Shown here: positions 19,001 through 27,100 of the stretch, in pieces
How the letters are laid out: the number at the start of each line of letters is the position of its first letter
How positions within the stretch are numbered: position 1 is the stretch's first letter
Source: Candidatus Aminicenantota bacterium
GTDB lineage: Bacteria > Acidobacteriota > Aminicenantia > UBA2199
Direction of reading: 5' to 3'
Assembly: GCA_026393835.1 (NCBI GenBank)
Contig: JAPKZK010000038.1
Span: forward strand, 62,001-126,000
Length of the DNA: 64,000 bases
Position numbers and translations under genes: made by a program
Notes under the pieces: generated by a model
What the model was told of the DNA's origin: nothing
Database searches by the model: none
Seen by the model: only the letters and a program-made list of their open reading frames with translations

Positions 19001-19898
19001 TGCGATTAGTTTCAGCAGCGGTTGTTTTATATTTTGCCGTTATTTTATCAAGGTCGTCCGGGTAAGTTATCCCCGCAACGGTTAGTAGTGCTTTATATTT
19101 ATCCATGTAACCTGCGAGCATATCAAATTCCGTTTTGCTTAAATTATTTTTCAGCGTCCGGGAGCCGGCGATTTTTTGGGAATGCTGATAATAGATATCT
19201 TTTCTTTGCACATCGATAAAATCGCATATCCTATCAACCCAAAATTCCCGCCGGGAAACATAATCTTCATAATAAATGATTAAAGGCTTATTGCCGGTTT
19301 GTTCAAAAGACTCCAGGGCAAATCTATTCATATAATACCAATATAAGACCTCTTTCTCAACCTGGGACTTTATTTTTTCTCCAACAATGGTTTCCTGGCC
19401 ATAGAGGGAATTGACCTCCCTTGAAAACCGGTCCCAATCGTCTTTATGGAAATCGGAACCCAAAAGCGAAAATCTTACAACCACTGAATTAATCACATCC
19501 AGGGGATTTCTTATGATAAAAATAAATTTACCGGGGGGGCAAATTTCGGAAAGTAACCGGAAACGGCCATTTGCCCGGATGAATTTGATCAGGGTGGTTT
19601 CCGACGTTTTATGAAAAATTTTATCCAGGTAAGGATTCTCCTTGAAAGCGGCGGGATTTTCAATGAACATGGGTAAATTTTGATGGTGATACATTGCTTC
19701 GACGGACAGCGAATTCATACTGTCGAAACGTGCGACAACATCATTATATCTGCCATTGAACGCTTGCATATCCCACAGGAACGGCTCGTAGACAAAATCG
19801 ATATTGTTTTTCCCGATTCTATCGATTAATATTTCCTGTAAAAGCGAGTACAGGGCGGTCGTACCGGAACGTCCCACTCCCAGGATACATACTCTCAT
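16080..19898 (-). CDS. Sulfotransferase / coiled coil / DUF115 / glycosyltransferase fusion
   Basis: 1272 residues with four parts. Residues 1-290 are a sulfotransferase: MRVCILGVGRSGTTALYSLL is the PAPS 5'-phosphosulfate loop and FIFIIRNPLDVINSVVVRFS the 3'-phosphate motif. Residues ~310-440 are a coiled coil with two ~55-residue repeats (IREKEIADSRERI, IREKEIAGSRERI). Residues ~450-560 carry the same beta module as the neighbouring 1038-residue protein. Residues ~590-830 are a DUF115 domain (FLIGNGPSLRIEDLEKL). Residues ~860-1265 look like a GT-B glycosyltransferase (VLLMFGDLESRKGYDLLLQ). This suggests one polypeptide that both extends and sulfates a glycan; order of action is inferred. Confidence 0.75.
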   Translation of the reverse strand: MRVCILGVGRSGTTALYSLLQEILIDRIGKNNIDFVYEPFLWDMQAFNGRYNDVVARFDSMNSLSVEAMYHHQNLPMFIENPAAFKENPYLDKIFHKTSETTLIKFIRANGRFRLLSEICPPGKFIFIIRNPLDVINSVVVRFSLLGSDFHKDDWDRFSREVNSLYGQETIVGEKIKSQVEKEVLYWYYMNRFALESFEQTGNKPLIIYYEDYVSRREFWVDRICDFIDVQRKDIYYQHSQKIAGSRTLKNNLSKTEFDMLAGYMDKYKALLTVAGITYPDDLDKITAKYKTTAAETNRKGLIVGKTPNAMNVYIQKLEGIMMKKEDDLVGFNKKAILLEKELGKREDEILSSGKKIDELDGTLTIREKEIADSRERISRLETELEKREAEISNSGKRIDELGETLAIREKEIAGSRERINRLEVELTGKNEEIALLEKRKSELEQRKIGFGWLTRLKKDSPGERIDLKFGVSQIGFYENSVLSVKGWCFAAKKIDRIEFFIENQCIGETPVNILRSDVLKKYKECKNERCGFQFEKTLTLESKTKLVLKFYAKAALVGAESIEWDLEKIRRQGKAVQEEVLKNFPNETNNRRLLALKNIHKGKRAFLIGNGPSLRIEDLEKLKNEITFASNKIFLAFDQTDWRPTYYTMADHIVAENNKETINSLKLQKIFAHSVGDYFKEQKDVIFTNPPTTEGDESWDLVKGVRAGYSVLNFDLKLAYWMGIREVYVIGVDFYFEDKSIRTGRFEKGNEVIISVGEHNHFHPDYRKPGETWTIPRLDKQREEFIRARQMYEAAGGKVYNASRQTKLDAWERVDFDQAAAQGREGTATLEIIRKDAEKDNRSSVLIYCADITGHRHLHSAYFIRFFLNRGYVVYFCYAGLISGYLPGGRFGYKQSESPYLDVFRGNPRVHFIDICAELNAAKNELHFIVMLQSKLEPAVSLFIDGDILKWTFLKQLLPWQKRLHGSDFSIICLSEFLYLPVGKLQALKELWLVLYHHFSDPHIFVHRVKFVEKFPLLNKLFFHCLCRFNLLTAVFCPDARLVEKFRRPQVLFLPELVTNNLEVKPTGQESSFYARIKSQYSNFLEKHNGKQVLLMFGDLESRKGYDLLLQLAVQNPDCVCVRFGRTKPGYYAIWETILSKEKLLLEGRLFEVDIYIESQELIDFIFSTVRFMVLPYRKYYRTSGVLIDVLRKGLPVLTPDKGVMAYIVKHYRVGRVFHDGNLAELQKTFTEFKENYHSYVKNIEAFNSAYSEKKIEEILAVMLEKSNGRN

Positions 19899-19936
19899 TT
19901 TATTCTCTCACTTTCTGCTTTTTCTTGCCGCGGCAA

Positions 19937-20644
19937 CTATTTTTCAATTATCACTTCGATTAAGTTAGGGCCGCCATCGCTGGCCGGGTCAAGGGGCTTA
20001 TCCACGGTAACATGAAAATTGGAATACTTTCCCCCTGGTCCCTGTCCATCCGAACGTGCTATCTTTTTAACAATGGCTTCTCCGCTGGCGGCAAACTTGA
20101 GCCGGTCGCCGATTTTAAGCGGACAGGCGTCGCTTTTTGGTAAAACGAAAACGAAAGCGCCGGTACTCTTGAGAGAAATGCCATTTTCCCAGTCATTCTC
20201 CCGGGAATAACTACTGGGCCTTATTTGAAAACTTTTTATGTAGATGGGATTGGGATTCCCGTCGCCTGTAGGGTCCAGGTCTTTCTCCACCGTGATAAAA
20301 ATAAATGACTTGTCCGGCTTCTCAACCCGGTTCACTTTTTGTATTGTGGCTTCTCCACTGGCGGTAAATTTTAATTTGTACCCGCGGTTAACAGGGGGGG
20401 GGTCATTCTTGCCAATGACCATAAAAAACTGTTTTTTATCTATCCGGTTTACTCCCTTAAGCCATTGGGCGTCATCAGAGTATGCTGCGGCGCGAAATGC
20501 TCTGGGCGCCGATGCTATTGTTTCGCTGGGCGCCGCGGTTTTTTTCGTACTTTTTCCGGCATCCGGTTTTTTTTCAGCTTTCGAGCAGCCGACGAATACC
20601 ACCGACGCCATGACTAAACTAATTAAAATATTTCTTAAAAGCAT
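19937..20644 (-). CDS. Lipoprotein with tandem beta domains
   Basis: The preferred start, ATG at 20644, lies 8 nt after AGGAGG; the ATG at 20650 is too close to that site. The protein opens MLLRNILISLVMASVVFVGC, a signal peptide ending in a lipobox with Cys20, so it should be lipid-anchored. After a Lys/Thr-rich linker there are two related modules of about 80 residues, each with W(L/E)-G, GDRLKF/GYKLKF-A/T-ASGEA and a D-PTGDG/D-PASDG motif near its end. The function is unknown; it lies between the glycosyltransferases and may be a cell-surface accessory of the glycan system. Confidence 0.7.
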   Translation of the reverse strand: MLLRNILISLVMASVVFVGCSKAEKKPDAGKSTKKTAAPSETIASAPRAFRAAAYSDDAQWLKGVNRIDKKQFFMVIGKNDPPPVNRGYKLKFTASGEATIQKVNRVEKPDKSFIFITVEKDLDPTGDGNPNPIYIKSFQIRPSSYSRENDWENGISLKSTGAFVFVLPKSDACPLKIGDRLKFAASGEAIVKKIARSDGQGPGGKYSNFHVTVDKPLDPASDGGPNLIEVIIEK

Positions 20645-20692
20645 CTCCATTACCTCCTTTATTTAAGTTCGCAATTTCTTTCATCAGGCAGA

Positions 20693-22363
20693 TCATGACA
20701 AATTTTTTTTGTCGATAGATTTTCCCCGGCCAATTACCCTATTTTTCACAAATTTCAAAATCTTTTTTGTTTTTTTAAAAATGGTTACCCCTAACTTAAC
20801 CGCTTTATTTCCTTGCTTTACTTGTTCCTGCCATTTACGTTTTTGCCCCATCCAATTTATTAAGAGATTAAGCGAAGCTTTTCTATAGATTTCAAAAAAA
20901 CCCTCGCCCTCCATCGATAACGGCGCCCATTCATCTAAAAAAATTTCTTTCGCCGTATCCTTTGCCTCCGGCAGCCAGGGAGAAGAAGGAAGGTGAGAAG
21001 ATGAGAAGGTGAGAAGGTGAGAGTGAGCAGACTTCTTATTATTCTCAGGCCACCCGCGCCGCGGGTCTGGACCACCAAAAACTTTTGTTAATTCATTAAA
21101 TAATTCAATATAATTTGCCGCCTGGTCCTGCAATTTGAAATTCTTTTCAATGACCTGGCGGCAGTTCCGGCCCATTTGCTCCCGTTTATCAGCATCGAAA
21201 ACCAGGTCCAAAATGATTTGTCCGAGTTTCCCCGTATCGAAACACGGGGCCATGCCGCCGGTCACGCCATCTTGAATTAAATCCGGCATGCCGCCCACTG
21301 CGAAACTCACTACCGGCGTCCCACAGGCCATCGATTCCAGCATGGTATTGGGCAGGTTATCTTCCAGCGAAGGCAATACAAACAGGTCCGAAGCAGAATA
21401 AAGGGCTGCCAATTTACGGTTCCCATCGATATACCCGATGGATTGAATTTCGATATCCAATTCTTTCAAATCCCCCTGCGACGGCCCAAAAGTGAGGATT
21501 TTGACGCCTCCGTTTTTGGCCAGATATTTAAATCCCGGGTCCCGCAAACAGTATCGCAGCGCCTGCACCAGGTGCTGGAATCCTTTTCGCTTCTCATTCC
21601 CGGTAACGGCCCCGAAAAGCAGCACCACCTGCCCGGGTTGCCCATGACCCAGGTCCAATTCCTTCCTGGCTGTTTTTTTTTCTAAGGGCATAAATTCTTC
21701 CGTTTCCAAAGAATTAGGGATGGTTTCCACCCGTAATCCCCTGAATAATTTACTTTCCCTGGCGCAGTCCGCCAACCAGCGACTGGGGGTCACAATGACC
21801 AGGTTATCCCGGCAATGCTGCCAATTTTTAACTTTATTATTCAAGATATGGAAAGGAATTTGATAACAATTATCTTTTAACTGCGGGCAATCGCGGCAGT
21901 CCTCGCGGTATTTGATGCACCCGGCCGAGTAATGGCACCCACCGGTAAAGGCGTTCTGGTCATGCAGCGTCCAGACCACGGGCTTGCCGAGATTTAAAAG
22001 AGACGTAATGCTCTCTACCGATTGAAAATGCGCTGTCCAATGGAGGTTGATGATATCGGCGTCCCGGATGACGCCGGTTTTCGAAAGATCATAACCGGGG
22101 TAAGGAAGTGAGAGCAGGGTATTGGAAAGGTCCGTTCTATTTTGATCGTAGGCAAGATTCTCCATGGATTTGAATATTTCCTCTTCGATGCTCATTCCCA
22201 TATTTTTCCTGAAAACCGCATAAATATCCGGATCGTTCGTGTTTTTATATCTTACGATCATGGCAAAATCCCGGTTTAAGGAGCGGAGGCCTTTGTGAAG
22301 CCGGAGGGTGGCGATCGACGCCCCACCGTAATTGTCATAGGTACTGATTATCGCGATCTTCAT
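20693..22363 (-). CDS. Family 4 glycosyltransferase
   Basis: A 556-residue GT-B enzyme. The N-terminus KIAIISTYDNYGGASIATLR binds acceptor; WTLHDQNAFTGGCHYSAGC with the CxxCPQL cluster (RDCPQLKDNC) is typical of a sub-group of sugar transferases, and the donor domain shows LLFGAVTGNEKRKGFQHLV, LPSLEDNLPNTMLESMACGT and VSFAVGGMPDLI. Residues about 425-470 are a foreign insertion encoded by repeat R1 (20960-21087). The ATG overlaps the stop of the GT2 gene (ATGA). It very likely adds one sugar in the same glycan pathway. Confidence 0.85.
   Translation of the reverse strand: MKIAIISTYDNYGGASIATLRLHKGLRSLNRDFAMIVRYKNTNDPDIYAVFRKNMGMSIEEEIFKSMENLAYDQNRTDLSNTLLSLPYPGYDLSKTGVIRDADIINLHWTAHFQSVESITSLLNLGKPVVWTLHDQNAFTGGCHYSAGCIKYREDCRDCPQLKDNCYQIPFHILNNKVKNWQHCRDNLVIVTPSRWLADCARESKLFRGLRVETIPNSLETEEFMPLEKKTARKELDLGHGQPGQVVLLFGAVTGNEKRKGFQHLVQALRYCLRDPGFKYLAKNGGVKILTFGPSQGDLKELDIEIQSIGYIDGNRKLAALYSASDLFVLPSLEDNLPNTMLESMACGTPVVSFAVGGMPDLIQDGVTGGMAPCFDTGKLGQIILDLVFDADKREQMGRNCRQVIEKNFKLQDQAANYIELFNELTKVFGGPDPRRGWPENNKKSAHSHLLTFSSSHLPSSPWLPEAKDTAKEIFLDEWAPLSMEGEGFFEIYRKASLNLLINWMGQKRKWQEQVKQGNKAVKLGVTIFKKTKKILKFVKNRVIGRGKSIDKKNLS
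20960..21087. repeat. Dispersed palindromic repeat, family R1, copy 4, inside a coding region
   Basis: The outer arms read TTTGCCTCCGGCAGCCAGGG and GGTCTGGACCACCAAAAACT, matching copies 1-3, but here they enclose a longer purine-rich stretch with repeated GGTGAGAA. The sequence is read through in the glycosyltransferase as a Pro/Ser/His-rich island, so the element sits in a gene without stopping it. Confidence 0.7.
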
Positions 22364-23169
22364 TTATTTTTTAGAATCCCCTTTTCCATTTTCTCAATAA
22401 ATTCATTAAACCTGGCGCAAATCTCATTTTTTTTGGTCTCCGGGGCTAAATGAATATTTTTTTTAAATATGAATTCCAACCATTGGATATGTTCCGGGAT
22501 AGGGCTGGCGGAAAGACCGGTACCATGTCGCCTGTAGGCGGTGCCGTTTATCCCGGTATAATAAAATTCATACTCCGCTGCCAGACGTATTTTGAGGTCC
22601 CAGTCTTCGTATATGGGGATACGGGCATCGTAGCCCCCGGCCTGGAAATATACTTCTTTTCTCATGACAAAATCTCTCGGGATCATACAGGAACGGGACA
22701 TAATAGGGTCGAGGATTAATCCTTCTTTGATATTCTCTTGATTTCCCCAGGTTTTGATCGGGGTTTTGTCATCTTTTACCATTACGATATTTGAAAAAGC
22801 AATCACCTCCCGGCCGGTTTTTTCTTTATGATGCAGGACCAGCGCCATTTCTTTTTGTAGTTTTTGGGGGTCTGAATAATAGTCGTCGCTGTCTAATGTG
22901 GTGATATATTCGCCATTTGCCTCCAGGATGGCTTTATGCCTGGTCAGGGCCACGCCTTGATTTACCGGGTTGAACATGGTTTTTATTTTCCCGGGGTATT
23001 TTTTTTCATATTCCCGCATAATTCCCGGTGAAGCATCCAGGGAACAGTCGTCGTGGACGAAAATTTCCAGGTCTTGATAATCCTGGGTCAGGATACTCTC
23101 CAGGCATTCCCGGATATATCGCTCATTATTATAATTGGCCGCAATAACGGATAATAGCGCTTGTTTCAT
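22360..23169 (-). CDS. Family 2 glycosyltransferase
   Basis: A GT-A enzyme. The start MKQALLSVIAANYNNERYIR at 23169 fits the family, where SVI-x-x-YN begins the nucleotide-binding strand; the open frame reaches further upstream to 23220. Next comes IFVHDDCSLDASPGI, then the metal-binding DSDDYYSD motif (about residue 92) and later GGYDARIPIYEDWDLKIRLA, with the ED catalytic-base region. It is the first gene of the minus-strand glycan block, coupled to the GT4 gene downstream. Confidence 0.85.
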   Translation of the reverse strand: MKQALLSVIAANYNNERYIRECLESILTQDYQDLEIFVHDDCSLDASPGIMREYEKKYPGKIKTMFNPVNQGVALTRHKAILEANGEYITTLDSDDYYSDPQKLQKEMALVLHHKEKTGREVIAFSNIVMVKDDKTPIKTWGNQENIKEGLILDPIMSRSCMIPRDFVMRKEVYFQAGGYDARIPIYEDWDLKIRLAAEYEFYYTGINGTAYRRHGTGLSASPIPEHIQWLEFIFKKNIHLAPETKKNEICARFNEFIEKMEKGILKNK

Positions 23170-23316
23170 TGTTGCTTCCAGGTTATTTGAGCAAGCTTCC
23201 GCCGCTGGATGCCCTGTCATTTTTTACAGCCACCCTCTTTTTTTTTCTTATCATTGCCGACATATTCATTTCACACCGGTATCGATCACCACTTTACCGA
23301 TAAATATATCTAAATA

Positions 23317-23333
23317 ACACAATTAATTTGTGT
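23317..23333. other. Palindrome downstream of gatD
   Basis: ACACAATTAATTTGTGT is a nearly perfect 17-bp palindrome in the 186-bp gap between gatD and the GT2 gene, both read leftward. No T run follows on the minus strand, so a terminator role is uncertain; it could be an operator for the glycan operon. Confidence 0.3.
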
Positions 23334-23355
23334 CATTCTTGGGCAGGGCGGATTT

Positions 23356-24741
23356 TTATTTATGGTATTTCCGGATAAATTCCTCCACCTCAGGGATGCC
23401 GCCCTGTAAAATAATATATCCGTTGTAGGGTTCTCCTTCGGTGATATCGTTGCAGATAGGCGTCAGCATAATCTCTTTTACTTTTTCCAGGTCTTTAGTC
23501 TGTCCCAGGGCCCAGGCCAGTTTGATGTAAGCCACTTCCGGCAGCATATTCTGCGCGGGAATCACGCCCTTGCTCATCATGTCCCGCCCGGTTTCATAGA
23601 CAAACATATGAACAAACCCCCAGAGGGTTTGAACCGTCATATAGAGGGCCACACCCGCTTTGGTGGCGCGTTCGATGGCGGGGTAGAGCGGCTTGTTCAC
23701 ATGCCCCAACCCGGTTCCGGCGATTACGATCCCTTTGTACCCGTTATCCACCAGGGAATCGATCATGTCCGGGTGCATGTTGGGATAATAATAAAGCATG
23801 GCCACCCGTTCCTCGAAATAGGGATAAATGTCCACTTTGCGATCATGGCGCCGGTGATTGTAATTTTTTGTCAGGGGAGTGATTTTATAAGGCCGCTGAA
23901 CAGTGGCCAGGGGAATATCGCCGATGGTCCGGAAAGTGGACCGGTAAGAGGAATGCATTTTCCTGACCCGCGTGCCGCGGTGAAGAAGACCGTATTCGTC
24001 GGAGGTGGGGCCGAACATGCACACCATTACTTCCGCGATATCCGAGTACCCCGCCGTGGTGGTGGAATGAATCAGGTTTAACGCCGCATCCGAAGAGGGC
24101 CTGTCCGATGAACGCTGGGAACCCACCATCACGATGGGAACGGGTGAATTCTGCACCATGTACGTTAACGCCGCCGCCGTATGGTGCATGGTATCCGTGC
24201 CATGCCCGATGACAATGCCGTCGATGCCTTTTTCGATCTCTTTGCCAATGGCTTTGGCCAGGCCGATATACTGTTCCGGCCCCATATTTTCACTGAACAC
24301 ACCGAAGAGTTTCTCGGTAGTCAAATTACAGACATCCGCCAGTTCAGGCACGGCGCCGTAAAGCTCGCCCGGGGAAAAGGCCGGGATCACGGCACCGGTC
24401 CTGTAATCCAGCCGCGAAGCAATGGTGCCCCCGGTTCCCAGCAACTTTACATAGGGTTTGTTGGGCGACGTGGGAAACTCTTTCTCCGGGATTTTATAAT
24501 GGGCTTCTTTGTAGCCGTATTCCTGCATATCGGTGATTGTATCCACGGCGATGCCGATATTGTACCCGGTGGCCAGTTTCAATACCAGGTGCTCGGAATC
24601 ATCGCTTTCCGACCGCGGTAGGATTATACCTTTGAATTCCCCGCGGGTGCTGTTGATGGCGACTTCGCTCCATACACGAATTTTGAATTTTTTCAGTACT
24701 TCCAGCGCTTTGCCTTTATATCCTTTAAACATATCACTCAT
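23356..24741 (-). CDS. gatD: Archaeal-type Glu-tRNA(Gln) amidotransferase subunit D
   Basis: A 461-residue protein with a ~85-residue N-terminal beta domain, then an asparaginase-like amidohydrolase. Catalytic elements are intact: LLGTGGTIASRLDYRTGAV (Thr near residue 106), GIVIGHGTDTMHHTAAAL (Thr-Asp pair) and the Lys of RGTRVRKMHSSYRS. GSQRSSDRPSSDAALN is highly characteristic of GatD, which releases ammonia from glutamine or asparagine for GatE. ATG at 24741 is chosen over the upstream TTG because GAGGGAG precedes it; it overlaps the gatE stop by 8 bp. GatDE is regarded as the archaeal system, so its presence in a bacterial setting is notable. Confidence 0.88.
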   Translation of the reverse strand: MSDMFKGYKGKALEVLKKFKIRVWSEVAINSTRGEFKGIILPRSESDDSEHLVLKLATGYNIGIAVDTITDMQEYGYKEAHYKIPEKEFPTSPNKPYVKLLGTGGTIASRLDYRTGAVIPAFSPGELYGAVPELADVCNLTTEKLFGVFSENMGPEQYIGLAKAIGKEIEKGIDGIVIGHGTDTMHHTAAALTYMVQNSPVPIVMVGSQRSSDRPSSDAALNLIHSTTTAGYSDIAEVMVCMFGPTSDEYGLLHRGTRVRKMHSSYRSTFRTIGDIPLATVQRPYKITPLTKNYNHRRHDRKVDIYPYFEERVAMLYYYPNMHPDMIDSLVDNGYKGIVIAGTGLGHVNKPLYPAIERATKAGVALYMTVQTLWGFVHMFVYETGRDMMSKGVIPAQNMLPEVAYIKLAWALGQTKDLEKVKEIMLTPICNDITEGEPYNGYIILQGGIPEVEEFIRKYHK

Positions 24742-26863
24742 TGAAAACTCCCTCAATTTTCATATTTTCAACTTTCTCTCGAAGTTCCTTCAAATCCATA
24801 TTGCCCAAAACCAATGGACGTAATTCGCCCATCACCCATAAAAGCATGGCCGATTTATCTTTTGCCTTAGAGATTTCATAAAATTTTTCTTTTAACATAG
24901 GAATTGTTTCAAGAACCTCGTCTTCCGAAATAGGGCGGTAACCAATGGTGGTTAGCACCGACTCAAAATCCATATTGGGGTATTCATACACCACAGGCAG
25001 CATTTTTTTCAGGATATCGCGCCTCAGTTTCCGTTTAATAATAAAATCGAACAAATTGTATATGCAGTTGTAATCAAAAGGGGCAGAAGGTCTGATTTTT
25101 CCTTCAATGTACTTTAAATTATGGCCGAATAGGGTCGCAGTAAAAACAGGGGGCTGGTTGAAGTCACGAACAATCTTCTCAATAAGTGGGAAAAGGTTAC
25201 GTCTTAAAATGTAGTGATACGTATCTACAGGGATATTCCAATCCTTCAGTTGACTGATACAGGATGATATTTTTTCGGGTAACCGTTCACGGATGGATCG
25301 GATTTGGGGCTCGTCGATGGAGATAGGCGCAGAATCAGTATCCGGGTACATACGGTTCGGTCCAGGGAGTACCCGTTCAAACAATGTGGTGCCGTCCGGT
25401 AGAGCTTTTCGGGTTTCATTGGGGACACCCTCAAAAGCAAGACGACACCGCTCCTCGATGGTTTCTAAGGCGGTAGCTATGTCTTCCTCCGGCCCCCAAA
25501 GGATCAATTGAGCATCGTTGTCGCCGCTCTTTAGTAAATCTCTTATCGGTTGGAAGTCCACACGAGTTTTATTTAAACTCGTTTTTGAATACGGATTCAT
25601 ATCTTTATCATTTCCACTTTCCCTTTCCCAGGGTTCCGAATGGACCATATTGGGCTTTTCCAGGCAGGCGACGACTTTTAGACGGTCACTTAGCTCGTTG
25701 CTAAAGGATTTCCCAGGTTGAGTAAAAAAAGAAAGAATTCCCTTGAACCCGGGGAGGTTGATTGATAGGCATCGATACTTATTCTCTTTTAAATTATCAT
25801 TGGAGATTAATCCTCTTTGAATGGGAATGAAAGGAATTGCGGTATGAGATATTTCCCATTTTGATAAGTTACCTCTTACATCAGTGGTAGAGATTAATCC
25901 CTTCGGAAGGAGAGAGGGTTGAAGTTCAATATAGGACATTGCCCATTTTGAAGGGTCTGGGATTCGGTTTTTGAGAATGCTTTTAATTTCCAACAGGGCT
26001 TTTTGACGGAAGCCTTCATTGTGGGTTAGTTCCGGTATCCAACTGATGCGGGCCACTCCCTTGATCTCCACCCGCGTACCGCCGGTGACGCTGACATTGA
26101 CATCTTCCCTGGCCGCGCCAATGCCGGTGTTGACTTTACCGGTACTGCGCGTGAGGAAACGGATATAATGCGCTGCTTCAGCTACTTCATCCGGCGTCAG
26201 CATGTCCGGGTAGGTGACAGTTTCGATCAACGGCATGCCCAACCGGTCGGTGAGGTAAATACGTTCATGGCCGATATCCGACACTTCCCTGCATGAGTCT
26301 TCTTCTATGCTCATCTGGATGATGCGAACCTTTTTATTGGTTAAAGGAATCTCGCCCTCGATTCCGACGATGGCCGTCCGCTGGAATCCTGTGGGAATAC
26401 TGCCGTCCAGGTATTGTTTCCGGGTAATGTGCAGTTCGCCCACGATGTTGGTTTTCAGAAGCAGCGCAATCTCGATCGCAATATCCAGCGCTTCCCGGTT
26501 AACCGGGAACGGGGGGGTGTCGTCGAATTCATATGTACAGCATGTCCGGTTATTTATCCTATAAGTGATATTTTTTTTGGTTTTGAACTCCATCAACGCC
26601 GTGCCGTCGTATTCGCCCAGTTCACTGAGGGTGGGTCGCATGTGACGGACAATTTCCGCGTTAAAGTCCCTGGGATCATGATAAATCCCAGCCGGACACC
26701 GGCAAAACAGCTTCTTTTTTGTCTTCAACTGTTGATGAATTTCAAGTCCGCTTTTGAAGCCCAGGGACGAATAAGTTTTGCCGAGGGCTTTTACCCGGGA
26801 CACATGGCCTACTTGCTCACGGGATTGTTCATAATTCTTTTCAGGGTCAAATTGTATTGTCAT
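24734..26863 (-). CDS. gatE: Archaeal-type Glu-tRNA(Gln) amidotransferase subunit E
   Basis: About 709 residues, somewhat longer than archaeal GatE (about 620-630). The N-terminal cradle has the GatB/GatE signature GLEIHQQLKTKKKLFCRCP, IEEDSCREV, YLTDRLGMPLIETVTYPDM and AAREDVNVSVTGGTRVEIKG. A central AspRS-like insertion contains WGPEEDIATALETIEERCRL and the segment TTLFERVLPGPNRMYPDTD, followed by the helical tail that binds tRNA in this family. GatE phosphorylates the gamma-carboxyl of Glu on tRNA(Gln) and amidates it with ammonia from GatD. ATG at 26863 follows AAGGA; a TTG 9 nt upstream is less likely. Confidence 0.88.
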   Translation of the reverse strand: MTIQFDPEKNYEQSREQVGHVSRVKALGKTYSSLGFKSGLEIHQQLKTKKKLFCRCPAGIYHDPRDFNAEIVRHMRPTLSELGEYDGTALMEFKTKKNITYRINNRTCCTYEFDDTPPFPVNREALDIAIEIALLLKTNIVGELHITRKQYLDGSIPTGFQRTAIVGIEGEIPLTNKKVRIIQMSIEEDSCREVSDIGHERIYLTDRLGMPLIETVTYPDMLTPDEVAEAAHYIRFLTRSTGKVNTGIGAAREDVNVSVTGGTRVEIKGVARISWIPELTHNEGFRQKALLEIKSILKNRIPDPSKWAMSYIELQPSLLPKGLISTTDVRGNLSKWEISHTAIPFIPIQRGLISNDNLKENKYRCLSINLPGFKGILSFFTQPGKSFSNELSDRLKVVACLEKPNMVHSEPWERESGNDKDMNPYSKTSLNKTRVDFQPIRDLLKSGDNDAQLILWGPEEDIATALETIEERCRLAFEGVPNETRKALPDGTTLFERVLPGPNRMYPDTDSAPISIDEPQIRSIRERLPEKISSCISQLKDWNIPVDTYHYILRRNLFPLIEKIVRDFNQPPVFTATLFGHNLKYIEGKIRPSAPFDYNCIYNLFDFIIKRKLRRDILKKMLPVVYEYPNMDFESVLTTIGYRPISEDEVLETIPMLKEKFYEISKAKDKSAMLLWVMGELRPLVLGNMDLKELREKVENMKIEGVFNE

Positions 26864-26893
26864 TTTGTTCAATCCTTAACATTCAAACATATA

Positions 26894-26922
26894 ATCATAT
26901 TTTCTAAATCAGTTATTGTCAA
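26894..26922 (-). promoter_or_regulatory. Sigma70-type promoter for gatE-gatD
   Basis: Read on the minus strand: TTGACA at 26922-26917, a 17-bp spacer, and TATGAT at 26899-26894, about 30 bp before the gatE start. It faces away from the promoter at 27011-27039. Confidence 0.7.
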
Positions 26923-27010
26923 GGGCTTTTAAAAAATTTTTATGGATAAAAATGCGCGAAAGCTGTCCAAAATAGCACCTCAAAAAGCATTACGGTGTTT
27001 TTTTATCTTC

Positions 27011-27039
27011 TTGACATTTTTCTGCCTTTCCTGTAAAAT
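27011..27039 (+). promoter_or_regulatory. Sigma70-type promoter for the KGGVGR ATPase operon
   Basis: TTGACA at 27011-27016, a 17-bp spacer, TAAAAT at 27034-27039, 61 bp before the ATPase ATG. With the gatE promoter it forms a divergent pair in a 237-bp intergenic region. Confidence 0.75.
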
Positions 27040-27100
27040 AGTAGGATGATTGAAGTCAATTTTAATATCTTAATTTGGAGCTATTGAGGAGTATGACACT

